Shown: positions 1 to 9,280, numbered from the stretch's first letter. The stretch is DNA of 64,000 nucleotides from Burkholderia sp. NRF60-BP8 (GCF_001522585.2 NZ_CP013373.1:2108001-2172000); one strand, 5' to 3'. The notes: generated from the letters alone by a model not told the origin. Numbers and translations: made by a program.

Positions 1-313
1 GCGTGGCGGCCGGCGGAATGCTCGAATGATCGACGATGCGCCGCACACGGCGCGCGCTCGCGTCGCCGGACAGCAGCCCGTGCTCGCCGAACACGACGTC
101 GCCGACCGCCCGGCCGTCGAGCACGCACACGAATACCGTCTCGACGCGCTCGGCCAGCTCGCGCGGCGTGCCGACCACCTGCGCACCGTCCTTCACCAGC
201 GCGTCGGCCTTGTCGCGCGAGCGATTCCACACGCGGACGCGATGCCCGGCCGCCAGCAGATGCCGAATCATCGGCGCGCCCATCAATCCCGGTCCGCAAA
301 ATCCGACTTCCAC
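1..313 (-). CDS. Beta-hydroxyacid dehydrogenase, NAD-binding N-terminus (truncated by window edge)
   Basis: The leftward reading frame starts at a GTG at 313 and runs off the left edge, leaving about 104 residues. It opens with a Rossmann dinucleotide-binding motif (GFCGPGLMG near residues 4-12) followed by an RVRVWNRSRDKADAL segment, the pattern of the 6-phosphogluconate/3-hydroxyisobutyrate dehydrogenase family, which includes tartronate-semialdehyde reductase. I chose the GTG because a purine-rich GAGACGAGGA precedes it and no ATG lies in frame upstream. The substrate cannot be told from the cofactor domain alone. A complete paralogue lies at 21996-22880. Confidence 0.8.
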   Translation of the reverse strand, partial: MEVGFCGPGLMGAPMIRHLLAAGHRVRVWNRSRDKADALVKDGAQVVGTPRELAERVETVFVCVLDGRAVGDVVFGEHGLLSGDASARRVRRIVDHSSIPPAAT

Positions 314-460
314 GATGTTCCTCGTCTCCGATATGGGTTGCACTTGCCGCCCATCATACCTATCACTCAAAGAAGCCGGGCACGCACGGGACCGTAGCGG
401 GACCGTAGCGGGACCGCGCGTTGCACCGGCCCACCATACGAACGTCCCAGGGAGCGCATC

Positions 461-670
461 ATGAGCGACCACGTGTACAAGATGATCGAGCTGACCGGTT
501 CGTCGCGGCAATCGAGCGACGACGCGATCCGCAACGCGATCTCGAAAGCCGGCAAGACGTTGCACAACCTGCACTGGTTCCAGGTGACCGAAACGCGCGG
601 CCACATCGAAGGCGACCAGGTCGTGCACTGGCAGGTCACGCTGAAGGTCGGCATGCGCATCGACGACTGA
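461..670 (+). CDS. Dodecin (flavin-binding dodecamer)
   Basis: A 69-residue protein whose whole length matches the dodecin fold: a short beta strand (VYKMIELTG), one helix (residues 18-31) and two long strands. Family members form hollow dodecamers that store or buffer FMN/riboflavin in the cytoplasm. Trp39, in the WFQV strand, would stack on the isoalloxazine ring and Gln58 (HWQV) would hydrogen-bond it; their spacing of 19 residues matches the Trp/Gln pair of characterised dodecins. The start follows GGGAGCGC. It stands alone, with no obvious flavin gene beside it. Confidence 0.9.
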   Translation: MSDHVYKMIELTGSSRQSSDDAIRNAISKAGKTLHNLHWFQVTETRGHIEGDQVVHWQVTLKVGMRIDD

Positions 671-804
671 CGCACCCGCCGCCTCCCCTCGCGCCACGCG
701 CCGGATCCGCACAGTTCGGATCCGCGCGGCGCCGCGCGCCCCGCCTCCCCCGTTCAGGTCCCTCGTCGCGGCCTGGCCGGCGGGCATCCGCGGGTATCCA
801 TCTC

Positions 805-833
805 TTGACGCTGATTTTCGTTCATATTAAAAA
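805..833 (+). promoter_or_regulatory. Possible sigma-70 promoter of the LysR gene
   Basis: TTGACG at 805-810 and TAAAAA at 828-833 are separated by 17 bases, in a locally A/T-rich patch unusual for this DNA and 54 bases before the LysR start codon. The -35 box is good and the -10 box is weak. The 670-886 gap otherwise shows only a short CGGATCCG stem-loop at 702-724 without a T tract. Confidence 0.4.
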
Positions 834-886
834 CGATATACCCGACCACCCCCTCGATCAGCCCAGCCATATAAACCGGAGATAAC

Positions 887-1816
887 ATGAGTCAGCAACG
901 CGAGGCGATCGACACGTACCTCTTGCGCGTCTTGCACACCTTGTTGATGGAGCGCAGCGTCACGCGCGCGGCCGTCAAACTGAACCAGTCGCAACCGGCG
1001 ATCAGCGCCGCGCTGCGGCGCCTGCGCGACATCACCGGCGATCCGCTGCTGGTGCGCGGCAAATCCGGCATGGTGCCGACCGAATACGGGCTGCGCCTGC
1101 TCGAGCCCGTGCAGAACGCACTGCGTGAAATCGAGCGCATCAAGTTCCAGCAGCACAATTTCGACCCGGCCACGTCGATCCGCTGCTACCGGATCGGCTG
1201 CCCCGACTACCTGAACGTGCTGTTCGTGCCGACGGTCGTCGAACGCTTCCGTCAGGCCGCGCCGAACGCGACGCTCGAGTTCCACTCGCTCGGCCCCGCG
1301 TTCGACTACGAGCTCGCGCTGGAGGACGGCAAGCTCGACATCGTCGTCGGCAACTGGCCCGAGCCGCCCGAGCAGCTGCACCTGTCGAACCTGTTCGTCG
1401 ACGAAATCGTCTGCCTGATGAGCAACACGCACCCGTTCGCCAAGCGCGGCGGGCTCACGCTCGACCAGTACCTGAACGCACCGCATCTCGCGCCGACGCC
1501 GTATTCGGTCGGCCAGCGCGGCGCGATCGACGTGCATCTCGCGCGCGAGCGGCTCAAGCGTCATGTGGTCGTCACGCTGCCGTACTTCAACCTCGCGCCT
1601 TACGTGCTCGTGAAGTCGGACCTGATCTTCACGACCACGCGGCTGTTCGCCGATCACTACGCGAAGTTCCTGCCGCTGTCGGTCGTGCCCGCACCGCTCG
1701 ACTTCCCGCCGATGCAGTACTACCAGCTGTGGCACGAGCGCTGCCATTACTCCGACGAAGTGCGCTGGCTGCGCAGCCTCGTCGCCGAAGCCACCCGCAC
1801 GCTGATCGAGGCGTAA
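887..1816 (+). CDS. LysR-family transcriptional regulator
   Basis: The protein has 309 residues, the normal size for the family. A winged helix-turn-helix lies at residues 9-67 (MERSVTRAAVKLNQSQPAIS is the recognition region), followed by a NodD/NahR-like periplasmic-binding-protein fold for the effector. The segment YRIGCPDYLNVLFVP starts the effector domain near residue 97. It is convergent with the deaminase at 1955-3367, so it does not face its presumptive targets across a shared promoter. Control of the neighbouring purine genes is possible but is inferred from position only. Confidence 0.88.
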   Translation: MSQQREAIDTYLLRVLHTLLMERSVTRAAVKLNQSQPAISAALRRLRDITGDPLLVRGKSGMVPTEYGLRLLEPVQNALREIERIKFQQHNFDPATSIRCYRIGCPDYLNVLFVPTVVERFRQAAPNATLEFHSLGPAFDYELALEDGKLDIVVGNWPEPPEQLHLSNLFVDEIVCLMSNTHPFAKRGGLTLDQYLNAPHLAPTPYSVGQRGAIDVHLARERLKRHVVVTLPYFNLAPYVLVKSDLIFTTTRLFADHYAKFLPLSVVPAPLDFPPMQYYQLWHERCHYSDEVRWLRSLVAEATRTLIEA

Positions 1817-1954
1817 TCGCATACGGCGCGCGGTGCGCGCCGGTCGCGCCGGTCGCACCGTTACGCGGCGGGCCGGTGCGCGGCGCGGCGGGTCACGGCC
1901 GCAACGGCCGTGCGGCCGCCGCGTCGCGTGCGGCGCCACCGCCCCGCCGGCGCG

Positions 1955-3367
1955 TCAGCGCGACGCTTCCACCAGCGCCTGCGCAAGCGCGTTGTGACGC
2001 TCGATCACGGGCGGCAGATCGAGCGTCGCGAGCCGCCCTTCCCGCACCACCACCTTGCCGTTCACCACCGTATACGCCGTCTGCGACGGCGCACAGAACA
2101 CGAGCGCCGCGACCGGATCGTGCAGCGCGCCCGCGAACAGCGGCTGACGCAGGTCGAACGCGGCGAAGTCCGCGGCCATGCCGGGTTTCAGCGCGCCGAT
2201 GTCGTCGCGGTTCAACACCTTCGCGCCGCCGAGCGTCGCGATCTCGAGCGCTTCGCGCGCGGTCATCGCATCGGGCCCGAAGCCGACCCGCTGCAGCAGC
2301 AGCGCCTGGCGCACTTCCGCCACCATCTGCGCGCCGTCGTTCGACGCGGAACCGTCGACGCCGAGGCCGACCGGCACGCCCGCGAGCCGCATCTTCTTCA
2401 CCGGCGCGATGCCGGACGCGAGCCGCATGTTCGAACATGGGCAGTGCGCGACGCCCGTGCCGGTACGCGCGAACAGGCCGATGCCCGCCTCGTCGAGCTG
2501 CACGCAGTGCGCATGCCACACGTCGTGGCCGACCCAGCCGAGATCTTCCGCATATTCGGCGGGCGTCATCCCGAACTTCTCGCGGCTGTACGCGATATCG
2601 TTGACGTTCTCCGCGAGGTGCGTGTGGAGCGACACGCCGTACTCGCGCGCGAGCACGGCCGCGTCGCGCATCAGCTCGCGGCTCACCGAGAACGGCGAGC
2701 ACGGCGCGACCACCACGCGCAGCATCGCGTAGCGGCCTTCGTCGTGATAGGTCTCGATCAGGCGCTGCGCGTCGCGCAGGATGTCGGGTTCGCGCTCGAC
2801 GACCGAATCGGGCGGCAGTCCGCCGTCGCGCTGGCCGACGCTCATCGCGCCGCGGCTCGCGTGAAAACGCATGCCGATCCGCTGCGCGGCGCCGATGCTG
2901 TCGTCGAGCCGGCTGCCGTTCGGGTAGATGTACAGATGGTCGCTCGACGTCGTGCAGCCCGACTGCAGCAGCTCGGCCATCGCGGTGAGCGTCGACACCT
3001 CGATCATCTCGGGCGTCAGATGCGCCCAGATCCGGTACAGGTTCGTGAGCCAGCCGAACAGTTCGGCGTTCTGCGCGGCCGGCACCGCACGCGTGAGGCT
3101 CTGGTACATGTGGTGGTGCGTATTCACGAGCCCCGGGATCACGAGGTGGCCGCGCAGGTCGAGCACTTCGTCGGCGGTGTCGGGCAGCTCGGCGGTCGGG
3201 CCGACCGCGACGATCCGGTTGTCTTCGATGTAGAGCCCCGCGTCGCGCAACTCGCGGCGCGTGTCGTCCATGGTCACGAGCACGTCAGCGTGCTTGACCA
3301 GCAGGGTCGTCGGGCGGGATGAAGAGGAGTTCGGCGCGCGTGCGCCGGCGTGCTGCTCGAGATTCAT
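1955..3367 (-). CDS. Amidohydrolase of the 8-oxoguanine/guanine deaminase type
   Basis: A 470-residue member of the ATZ/TRZ branch of the amidohydrolase superfamily. Metal ligands are visible in order: NTHHHMYQ (residues 83-89), HTHLAE (248-253), HAH (285-287) and GVDGS (336-340). The HHHMYQSLTRA and GGLPPDSVVE segments resemble the 8-oxoguanine deaminases (Pa0142 group) more than classical guanine deaminase, as I recall these families. 8-oxoguanine deamination would yield urate directly, which fits the urate pathway next door. I chose the ATG at 3367 because GGAGA precedes it; a longer frame to 3571 has no family similarity. Exact substrate (8-oxoguanine, guanine or an s-triazine) is unproven. 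Confidence 0.8.
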   Translation of the reverse strand: MNLEQHAGARAPNSSSSRPTTLLVKHADVLVTMDDTRRELRDAGLYIEDNRIVAVGPTAELPDTADEVLDLRGHLVIPGLVNTHHHMYQSLTRAVPAAQNAELFGWLTNLYRIWAHLTPEMIEVSTLTAMAELLQSGCTTSSDHLYIYPNGSRLDDSIGAAQRIGMRFHASRGAMSVGQRDGGLPPDSVVEREPDILRDAQRLIETYHDEGRYAMLRVVVAPCSPFSVSRELMRDAAVLAREYGVSLHTHLAENVNDIAYSREKFGMTPAEYAEDLGWVGHDVWHAHCVQLDEAGIGLFARTGTGVAHCPCSNMRLASGIAPVKKMRLAGVPVGLGVDGSASNDGAQMVAEVRQALLLQRVGFGPDAMTAREALEIATLGGAKVLNRDDIGALKPGMAADFAAFDLRQPLFAGALHDPVAALVFCAPSQTAYTVVNGKVVVREGRLATLDLPPVIERHNALAQALVEASR

Positions 3368-3896
3368 GCGTTCTCCGCGTCGGTCTGCCTCCAGGGCTGT
3401 CCTGGAGGCGGTCACACAGCCGTTCGAACGCTGAATCGCGGCACGCCCCGGTGCCTGCGTCCGTTCGAACGCCCTGGCCCGGTTACCCGGCGTGCTCGCC
3501 GTCTTCGGGGTACGCGCCGGCCACGGGCCGACGCGCACGACGGGAGGATCGCCCAGGCGCGCGCCGCGCACAATACGCGATCCGGAATACCGCCCCTCAG
3601 GGATTCGGTATGGTACGCCGCCCGACGCCCCGCCGGGCGCCCCGAGGGTGCCCCGACGGGTGCCCGAAATCCGCGCTCGAAGCCGTTCCGGCGTGCAGTC
3701 GACAGCCGCTCATGCGCGGCGCATTATCTTCGATATCGCGCCCGTATTTGCGCGGGGAACCTTTTTACAATGCCTGCACGGCGCTCGCTTCAATCTCGCC
3801 GACGGGTATGTAGCCACGTGACGTGGAGCCTCGATCCGCCGCACGGTCAATGGATCGAGTCGCCGCCGAACCTCGCATTCACACAAGGAACAACGA
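3368..3896. promoter_or_regulatory. Divergent intergenic region with paired CGTTCGAACG palindromes
   Basis: This 529-base gap separates the leftward deaminase from rightward uraH. It holds two perfect copies of the palindrome CGTTCGAACG at 3421-3430 and 3462-3471, centres 41 bases apart, about four helical turns. They lie 54 and 95 bases upstream of the deaminase start and look like a dimeric operator pair. On the uraH side TACAAT at 3766-3771 could be a -10 box, but no good -35 is seen. I see no gene in the gap. Confidence 0.45.
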
Positions 3897-4250
3897 ATGG
3901 GAAAGCTCACTACCCACGTACTCGATACGGCGCACGGTCGCCCCGGCGCCGCCATCAAGGTGGACCTCTACGCGCTGGACGGCGATTCGCGCCGCGCGAT
4001 CAAGACCGTGCTGACCAATAGCGACGGCCGCTGCGACGAACCGCTGCTCGAAGGCGCCGCGCTCGCCGCCGGCGAATACGAACTCGTGTTCCATGCCGGC
4101 GACTACTTCGCGGCGCTCGGCGTGAAGGTGCCCGAACCCCGCTTCGTCGACCGCGTCGTCCTGCGCTTCGGCATCGCCGACACCGGCTCGCACTACCACG
4201 TGCCGCTGCTCGTGTCGCCGTGGTCGTACAGCACCTATCGCGGCAGCTGA
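3897..4250 (+). CDS. uraH: 5-hydroxyisourate hydrolase (transthyretin-like)
   Basis: This 117-residue protein matches the family's full length. It hydrolyses 5-hydroxyisourate, the product of urate oxidation, to OHCU. Catalytic features are all present: His7 in LTTHVLD, Arg45 in SDGRCD, His101 in HYHVPLL and the family-defining C-terminal YRGS tetrapeptide (114-117). There is no signal peptide, so it acts in the cytoplasm. ACAAGGAAC before the ATG is a good ribosome site. puuD, making its substrate, starts 53 bases downstream and is probably co-transcribed. Confidence 0.95.
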   Translation: MGKLTTHVLDTAHGRPGAAIKVDLYALDGDSRRAIKTVLTNSDGRCDEPLLEGAALAAGEYELVFHAGDYFAALGVKVPEPRFVDRVVLRFGIADTGSHYHVPLLVSPWSYSTYRGS

Positions 4251-4303
4251 CAGACGAATCGGCGCCTGCATCAAGACAAACGATCTGAGTCTGGAGGAGT
4301 TTC

Positions 4304-5497
4304 ATGGAAGGCTTCATCACCGACTGGCTGAACCTCGCGCTGCGATGGCTGCACGTCATCGTCGCCATCGCGTGGATCGGCGAGTCGTTCTATTTCGTCG
4401 CGCTCGACAACAGCCTGAAACCGCCGACCGACGCGAACCAGCGCAAGCGCGGCGTGTTCGGCGAGCTGTGGCACGTCCACGGCGGCGGTTTCTACAACAT
4501 GCAGAAGTACACGGTCGCCCCGCCGGAAATGCCCGACGACCTGCACTGGTCGAAGTGGCCGTCGTACACGACGTGGCTGTCGGGCTTCACGCTGTTCTTC
4601 GTGCTGTACCTGCTCGCACCGAACACGTATCTGATCGACAAGAACGTGCTCGACATGGGCCCGGTGGTCGCCGTGGCCTCAGCCCTCGGCTTCCTCGCCG
4701 CGGGCTGGATCGTCTACGACTCGCTGTGCCGCATCCTCGGCACCAACGATCGCGTGCTCGGCATCTGCGTCGGCCTGTACGTCGTGATCGCCGCGTACCT
4801 CGCGTGCCACATCTTCTCGGGCCGGGCCGCCTACCTGATCGTCGGCGCGATGCTCGCGACGATCATGTCGGCGAACGTGTTCTTCGTGATCATCCCGGGC
4901 CAGCGCAAGATGGTCGACAAGATGCTCAAGGGCGAGGAACCGAACCCGATCTACGGCAAGCGCGGCAAGCAGCGTTCGGTGCACAACACGTACTTCACGC
5001 TGCCGGTCGTGTTCGCGATGCTGTCGAATCACTATGCGATGACGTACACGAACAAGTTCAACTGGGTCGTGCTCGTGCTGATCATGCTGGCCGGCGCGCT
5101 GATTCGCCAGTTCTTCGTGATGCGCCACCGCGGCAAGCAGCTGTGGTACCTGCCGATCGGCGGCGTCGCGCTGCTGTCGGGCGCGCTGGTGTGGACGATG
5201 CCGAAGCCGGTCGCCCCGGAAGCGCAAGCGGCCAACGCACCGAAGATCGTGATCAACGACATCATGCCGATCCTGCAGCAGCGCTGCGTCGAGTGCCACT
5301 CGTCGAAGCCGACGCTGATGGGCAGCGCGCCCGCGGGCGTGATGTTCGACACGCCGGACGAAGTGTCGAAGAACGCGCAGCGTATCTACGAACAAGCCGT
5401 GCGCCTGAAGGCGATGCCGATCGGCAACGTCACGCACATGACCGACGACGAGCGGACGAAGCTCGCCGCCTGGTTCGAGGGCGGCGCCGCGAAGTAA
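4304..5497 (+). CDS. puuD: Membrane urate hydroxylase with C-terminal cytochrome c domain
   Basis: The 397-residue protein has an N-terminal integral membrane domain (about eight hydrophobic segments, residues 10-300, formerly DUF989). A C-terminal c-type cytochrome follows, with haem motif CVECH at 328-332 and a likely axial Met near 371 (KAMPIGN). PuuD replaces soluble uricase: it oxidises urate to 5-hydroxyisourate and passes electrons through its own haem toward the respiratory chain. A GGAGG Shine-Dalgarno precedes the ATG at 4304. It sits directly behind uraH, the next step, and ends just before a strong terminator. Confidence 0.93.
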   Translation: MEGFITDWLNLALRWLHVIVAIAWIGESFYFVALDNSLKPPTDANQRKRGVFGELWHVHGGGFYNMQKYTVAPPEMPDDLHWSKWPSYTTWLSGFTLFFVLYLLAPNTYLIDKNVLDMGPVVAVASALGFLAAGWIVYDSLCRILGTNDRVLGICVGLYVVIAAYLACHIFSGRAAYLIVGAMLATIMSANVFFVIIPGQRKMVDKMLKGEEPNPIYGKRGKQRSVHNTYFTLPVVFAMLSNHYAMTYTNKFNWVVLVLIMLAGALIRQFFVMRHRGKQLWYLPIGGVALLSGALVWTMPKPVAPEAQAANAPKIVINDIMPILQQRCVECHSSKPTLMGSAPAGVMFDTPDEVSKNAQRIYEQAVRLKAMPIGNVTHMTDDERTKLAAWFEGGAAK

Positions 5498-5524
5498 GCG
5501 CCCGGTTCGACCGCGCCTGAACGA

Positions 5525-5553
5525 CGGGCCCGCTTCGGCGGGCCTGTTTTTTT
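5525..5553 (+). terminator. Rho-independent terminator of uraH-puuD
   Basis: The stem GGCCCGC (5527-5533) pairs with GCGGGCC (5538-5544) across a TTCG loop and is followed by seven Ts at 5547-5553. It lies 28 bases after the puuD stop. The convergent lipoprotein gene gets no T run from it in the other direction. Confidence 0.85.
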
Positions 5554-5596
5554 GTATACCGCGATGCGGCTCGACGGCGACGTCGAGCCGCACCGG

Positions 5597-6961
5597 TCAG
5601 CCGGCCGAATAGCGCGGCGCGTAGCTCGCCTTGCGCGCGGCAAGCTGTGTCGCCCGCTCCGCCGGCGTGACGTAGCGCGTCGTCGCCGGCAGCACCGAGC
5701 GCAGGTCGGCCAGCTTCACGAGCGTCGCATGCGCGGCAGGCGCCGCGCCGGCCGACGTCGCGGGTAACCCTTGCCAGCGCAGATTCAGAAAGCCTTCGTG
5801 GATGCCCACCGTATCCACCCAGTTGTAGACGCCCGGATCGCTCGGCGATACGACGAACGTGAGCGTACCGTCCGGATTCGCGACCGCCTGGTTGTTGTTC
5901 AGCGACTGCGTGTGATTCACGTAGTCGGTCGTGATCAGCCAGCGGCCATAGGCGGGCGCGATGAAGTATTTCGCGCCGCCAAGGCTGACCGTCACCACCA
6001 ACGCTTCGTCGTCGGCGATCCGGAACGCGCTGTAGGTGGCCGCCTGCGTCGACAGCCGCCCGGCCGAGCCGCCCAGCGATACGGCCGGAATCGTATTGAC
6101 CGGCTGCGCGTTCGCGAGCGCGTTGTAGCTGGCGAACGTGCTGCCGCCGTTGCCGACCTGCGCGGCCAGCGCGGCGATCATCTCGGCCTTGGTCGGCACC
6201 GCCACCGACGAAGCGCCGGACACGCGCTCGACCGACAGATCGTCGAATTGCTGCACGCCCCATTCGGCGACGGTATCGCGAATGAAGAACGATGCGGCGA
6301 CTGCCGGCAACACGACGTGATTGCCGGTACCGTCTCCCGCGCCGGAATCCGCAGTAATCGTGAAGCTGCCGTCCGCACCGACCCGCAGCTGATCGCCGGT
6401 CAGATTCGACAGCGTCGCGTGACGGCTGTCCCACAAGCTGACGTTGCTGTCGACCGGGCCGTCGCGATGCACGCTACCGCGAATCACGTAACGCGCCGTC
6501 GGGTCGACCGGAAAGCTGCGATAAATCGTGTCCGGATTGTCGAACGTCGTGCGCGAGCCCGGCACGTCGATGCCGAACCACGTATGCGGCGCGGCGAGTC
6601 CGGAGATCACTTTCGGCGCGTTCGGATCACGGTTCGTGATCGCGAGCGCGCTCGACATCGCCGATTCGTCGACGGCCGTCTGCAGATAGGCGAGCGACTC
6701 GTCCGGCACGCCGCCCACCGCCTGGGCCGCGGCCAGCCATTGCGCCTTCAGCGCAGCCTTCGCCTGCACGACCGCGGGCGCGGCCACCAGTTCGAGCGCG
6801 AGTTTCTCCGCCGCGATCTGATCGGGCGTGGCAAGCGGGTTCGCGCTACGGGCCGCGCTCGTGCCGGTACTGGCGACGATGCCGCCGTCGCTACCGCCGC
6901 ATGCGGCGAGCGCCAGCACGGCCGCCGCCACTGCCGCGGCGATCGGGAGTCTTCCGTTCAT
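5597..6961 (-). CDS. Predicted lipoprotein of unknown function
   Basis: Taking the ATG at 6961 gives 454 residues that begin with a lipoprotein signal peptide: MNGRLP, a hydrophobic run, then LAAC with the acylated Cys at 21, followed by a GGSDGG linker. The mature part has segments such as NPDTIYRSFPVDPTARYVIRG that recall DUF1214-type proteins; I hold this family call loosely. There are no obvious catalytic motifs. It is convergent with puuD and flanked by allA, thus embedded in the purine locus, but nothing links it to purine metabolism. An in-frame upstream ATG at 7096 would bury the signal peptide, so it was not used. Confidence 0.7.
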   Translation of the reverse strand: MNGRLPIAAAVAAAVLALAACGGSDGGIVASTGTSAARSANPLATPDQIAAEKLALELVAAPAVVQAKAALKAQWLAAAQAVGGVPDESLAYLQTAVDESAMSSALAITNRDPNAPKVISGLAAPHTWFGIDVPGSRTTFDNPDTIYRSFPVDPTARYVIRGSVHRDGPVDSNVSLWDSRHATLSNLTGDQLRVGADGSFTITADSGAGDGTGNHVVLPAVAASFFIRDTVAEWGVQQFDDLSVERVSGASSVAVPTKAEMIAALAAQVGNGGSTFASYNALANAQPVNTIPAVSLGGSAGRLSTQAATYSAFRIADDEALVVTVSLGGAKYFIAPAYGRWLITTDYVNHTQSLNNNQAVANPDGTLTFVVSPSDPGVYNWVDTVGIHEGFLNLRWQGLPATSAGAAPAAHATLVKLADLRSVLPATTRYVTPAERATQLAARKASYAPRYSAG

Positions 6962-7111
6962 ATCGGGATGTTCGTGGGAGGAGGTTCGAGGATTCGGAAC
7001 GCATCGGCCCGCCGGGCCGACAAAGCGGTCAAGATACCGGGCTCCCGTGCCGCGACGAACCAACGATATGGAATATGCAAAGTCCTCGCGCGACAACCGT
7101 GCAGCGAAATG

Positions 7112-7140
7112 AAAAAAGCCCGCGCATCGTGCGCGGGCTT
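7112..7140 (-). terminator. Rho-independent terminator of the allantoin operon
   Basis: The 11-bp stem AAGCCCGCGCA (7116-7126) pairs with TGCGCGGGCTT (7130-7140). On the minus strand it is followed by a run of six Ts. It lies 23 bases beyond the allA stop and should end the leftward transcript. Confidence 0.88.
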
Positions 7141-7162
7141 CCCGAGTAACGCCGCCGTCGGT

Positions 7163-7675
7163 TCAGGCCGTCACCGCATCCAGTGCATCCTCGGTGAGCC
7201 ACAGCGACTCCTGCAGATCCTGCTCGTTCAGGTTCAGCCCGTCGCCGCCGCGATCGACGACGATGAAATCGCTCACGCCGCCCAACGCGATCAGCGGGTG
7301 ATGCCATACGCCCTTCGCGTAGTTGACGCCCTGCCAGCCGCTCGTCACGAATGCGCGGATCTTCGCCGGATCGAGTTCGCCCGCGGGCGCGACGACGACG
7401 AGATACGGCTGGTCGTTCAGCGGCACGAACGCCTGGCTGCCGAGCGGATGGCGCTCGAGCATCTTCACCTCGAACGGCAGCGTGCGCGGCTGGCCGCGGA
7501 ACAGGTTGACGAGCGTGCGACCACCTTCATCGGTCACGTCGACTTTCGCGAGATCGTGAAAGCGGATCGTCGTGCCGAGGTTGATCGGGATCTGCTTGGC
7601 CCCTTCCGTTTCGATCACGTCGCCGAACGGCGCGAATGCTTCCTTGGTCAGCGGTTCGATGGCAAGCGTCTTCAT
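7163..7675 (-). CDS. allA: Ureidoglycolate lyase
   Basis: A 170-residue AllA-family protein (family about 160-170) that splits ureidoglycolate into glyoxylate and urea, the last step of this pathway in the cytoplasm. Visible family signatures include [11 protein letters not shown] (12-22), [10 protein letters not shown], the [11 protein letters not shown] stretch (76-86) and [10 protein letters not shown] (122-131), the cupin-like metal and substrate region. Its ATG overlaps the alc stop by four bases (ATGA), so the two are translationally coupled. A terminator follows. Confidence 0.93.
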   Translation of the reverse strand: MKTLAIEPLTKEAFAPFGDVIETEGAKQIPINLGTTIRFHDLAKVDVTDEGGRTLVNLFRGQPRTLPFEVKMLERHPLGSQAFVPLNDQPYLVVVAPAGELDPAKIRAFVTSGWQGVNYAKGVWHHPLIALGGVSDFIVVDRGGDGLNLNEQDLQESLWLTEDALDAVTA

Positions 7676-8685
7676 TTGTCGAGCGTCCCCCACAGTCGCA
7701 GGCGCGACACGCCGCCGTCCGGAATGATGTTCAGCCGCACGTGCGTGACGGGGCCGAGCGACGCGACGTCGTGTTCGAAGTAGTGCTGCTTGTCCATCTG
7801 CAGCTTCTGTTCGCCGAGCAGCACCGGCCAGAACATCGATTGCGTGATCAACGAGCTGTCCGTGCCGCCCGACACGTAGGCGGCCTGGATCGAGCAGCGA
7901 TCCGGGTAGTTGCCCTTGAAGAACGCGGTATCGACTTCGATCTTGCGGATCACGCCCGGGTGCGCGAGCGCGATGATCGCCCAGTCGTTGCCCGGTTCGC
8001 GGCGGCGGCGGGTTTCCCAGCCGTCGCCCATGTTCACGCCGCGGCCCGGCAGCAGCAGATTCGACGCGACGCCGAAGTGCTGGTTGTTCGCCGCCACCAC
8101 GTAACCGCCGTTTTCCATCGCCGCGAGGTCGAACTGCTCGGTCGCGCTCGCGCCGGCCCAGTCGAGCTGCGGCTGGCCGTACACGCGCAGGCGCGCGATG
8201 CCGCCGTCCGGGTAGATGTTCACGCGCAGGTGCGTGAACGCGCGCGCGTCGCTCGCTTCGACGTAGTGATGGCTGTTGCCTTGCAGCGTGGTCGACGCGA
8301 CGATCTCGACCCACTCGGTCGCCTGCGTCGGCGCGCCGTCGGCCACGAACGCGGCCTCGATCGACGCAGCCGGCGGGAAGTTGCCGGTGAAGTGGCTCGT
8401 GTCGATGTCGAAGCCCTTGATCACGCCGGGGCGCGCGAGCTTGACGATGCACCAGTCGTAGCCGGTCGTGCGCTTGCGGCGCGTCTCCCAGCCGTCCATC
8501 CATTTGCCGTGGTCGTCGTACTTGCCGGGGATGAAGACGGCCGGCTCGGGGTTCAGCATCCGGTCCTTCGGCGCGAAGAAATCGTCGCTGGCCTCGAGCG
8601 CCTGCGCACCGAGACGCGGGTCGGCAAGATTCACGTAGCGCCGCGTGAAATCGGGTGCGTTCGGATCGAGAAGCGGAACAGCCAT
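7672..8685 (-). CDS. alc: Allantoicase
   Basis: A 337-residue protein with the two tandem allantoicase repeats characteristic of the family. Each repeat carries paired elements: DGWETRRKR near residue 60 and [15 protein letters not shown] near 228, and [19 protein letters not shown] near 150 and [19 protein letters not shown] near 315. It hydrolyses allantoate to ureidoglycolate and urea. It lies between uraD and allA in the leftward operon and overlaps allA by four bases. Internal duplication and length are fully conserved, with no sign of decay. Confidence 0.95.
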   Translation of the reverse strand: MAVPLLDPNAPDFTRRYVNLADPRLGAQALEASDDFFAPKDRMLNPEPAVFIPGKYDDHGKWMDGWETRRKRTTGYDWCIVKLARPGVIKGFDIDTSHFTGNFPPAASIEAAFVADGAPTQATEWVEIVASTTLQGNSHHYVEASDARAFTHLRVNIYPDGGIARLRVYGQPQLDWAGASATEQFDLAAMENGGYVVAANNQHFGVASNLLLPGRGVNMGDGWETRRRREPGNDWAIIALAHPGVIRKIEVDTAFFKGNYPDRCSIQAAYVSGGTDSSLITQSMFWPVLLGEQKLQMDKQHYFEHDVASLGPVTHVRLNIIPDGGVSRLRLWGTLDK

Positions 8686-8758
8686 GATGTTTCCTTGTTT
8701 CAGTGAGGCGATCGGGCCGCTGCGACGCAGCAGGCCGTTGCGGTGTCGGGCGGCGGTG

Positions 8759-9280
8759 TCAGGCGTCGATCAGGTCGTCGAGGCGAAAGCGCGCGATCCG
8801 GTAGATCTGGTCGAGGCTCGCGCGCAGCTCCTCGGCGCGCGAATGATTCACGCGCGACTCGAAGTTCGCGATGATGCCGTGGCGGTCGTAGCCGCGCACC
8901 GCGAGGATGAACGGGAAGCCGAACTTCTCGCGATACGTGCGGTTCAGCGTCAGCAGCTTGTCGAATTCTTCCTGCGTGCACTGGTCGAGGCCCGCGCCGC
9001 TTTGCTCGCGGGTCGACTCGGCCGTCAGTTCGCCGCGCACGGCGGCCTTGCCGGCCAGCTCCGGGTGGGCGTTGATCAGCGCGAGCTGGCGCGCTTCGCT
9101 GCTCGTTTCCACCGCATCCGACATCGTCTTGTGCAGCGCGTCGATGCTCGCGAACGGCCGCTCGCCCGCGGCGACCTCGGCCACCCACGGCGAATGTTCG
9201 AAAATCCCCGACAACGCCGCGACGAATGCGCTCGGCGCCATCGTGTTCAGTTGTTCCAACGTGTAGCGCATCGCCTTCAT
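8759..9280 (-). CDS. uraD: OHCU decarboxylase
   Basis: A 173-residue protein that decarboxylates 2-oxo-4-hydroxy-4-carboxy-5-ureidoimidazoline to S-allantoin. Family features: [13 protein letters not shown] at the start, the [11 protein letters not shown] segment with the catalytic His (about residue 29), the NAHPELAGK motif and the [12 protein letters not shown] core near 123. It is a free-standing protein, not fused to a HIU hydrolase; its partner uraH is about 5 kb away on the other strand. The start overlaps the puuE stop by four bases (ATGA). Confidence 0.94.
   Translation of the reverse strand: MKAMRYTLEQLNTMAPSAFVAALSGIFEHSPWVAEVAAGERPFASIDALHKTMSDAVETSSEARQLALINAHPELAGKAAVRGELTAESTREQSGAGLDQCTQEEFDKLLTLNRTYREKFGFPFILAVRGYDRHGIIANFESRVNHSRAEELRASLDQIYRIARFRLDDLIDA

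Noticed and set aside
1894..1912. CACGGCC/GGCCGTG hairpin between LysR and the deaminase as a terminator
   Set aside because: Short stem with no T tract in either direction in very G+C-rich DNA; chance is likely.
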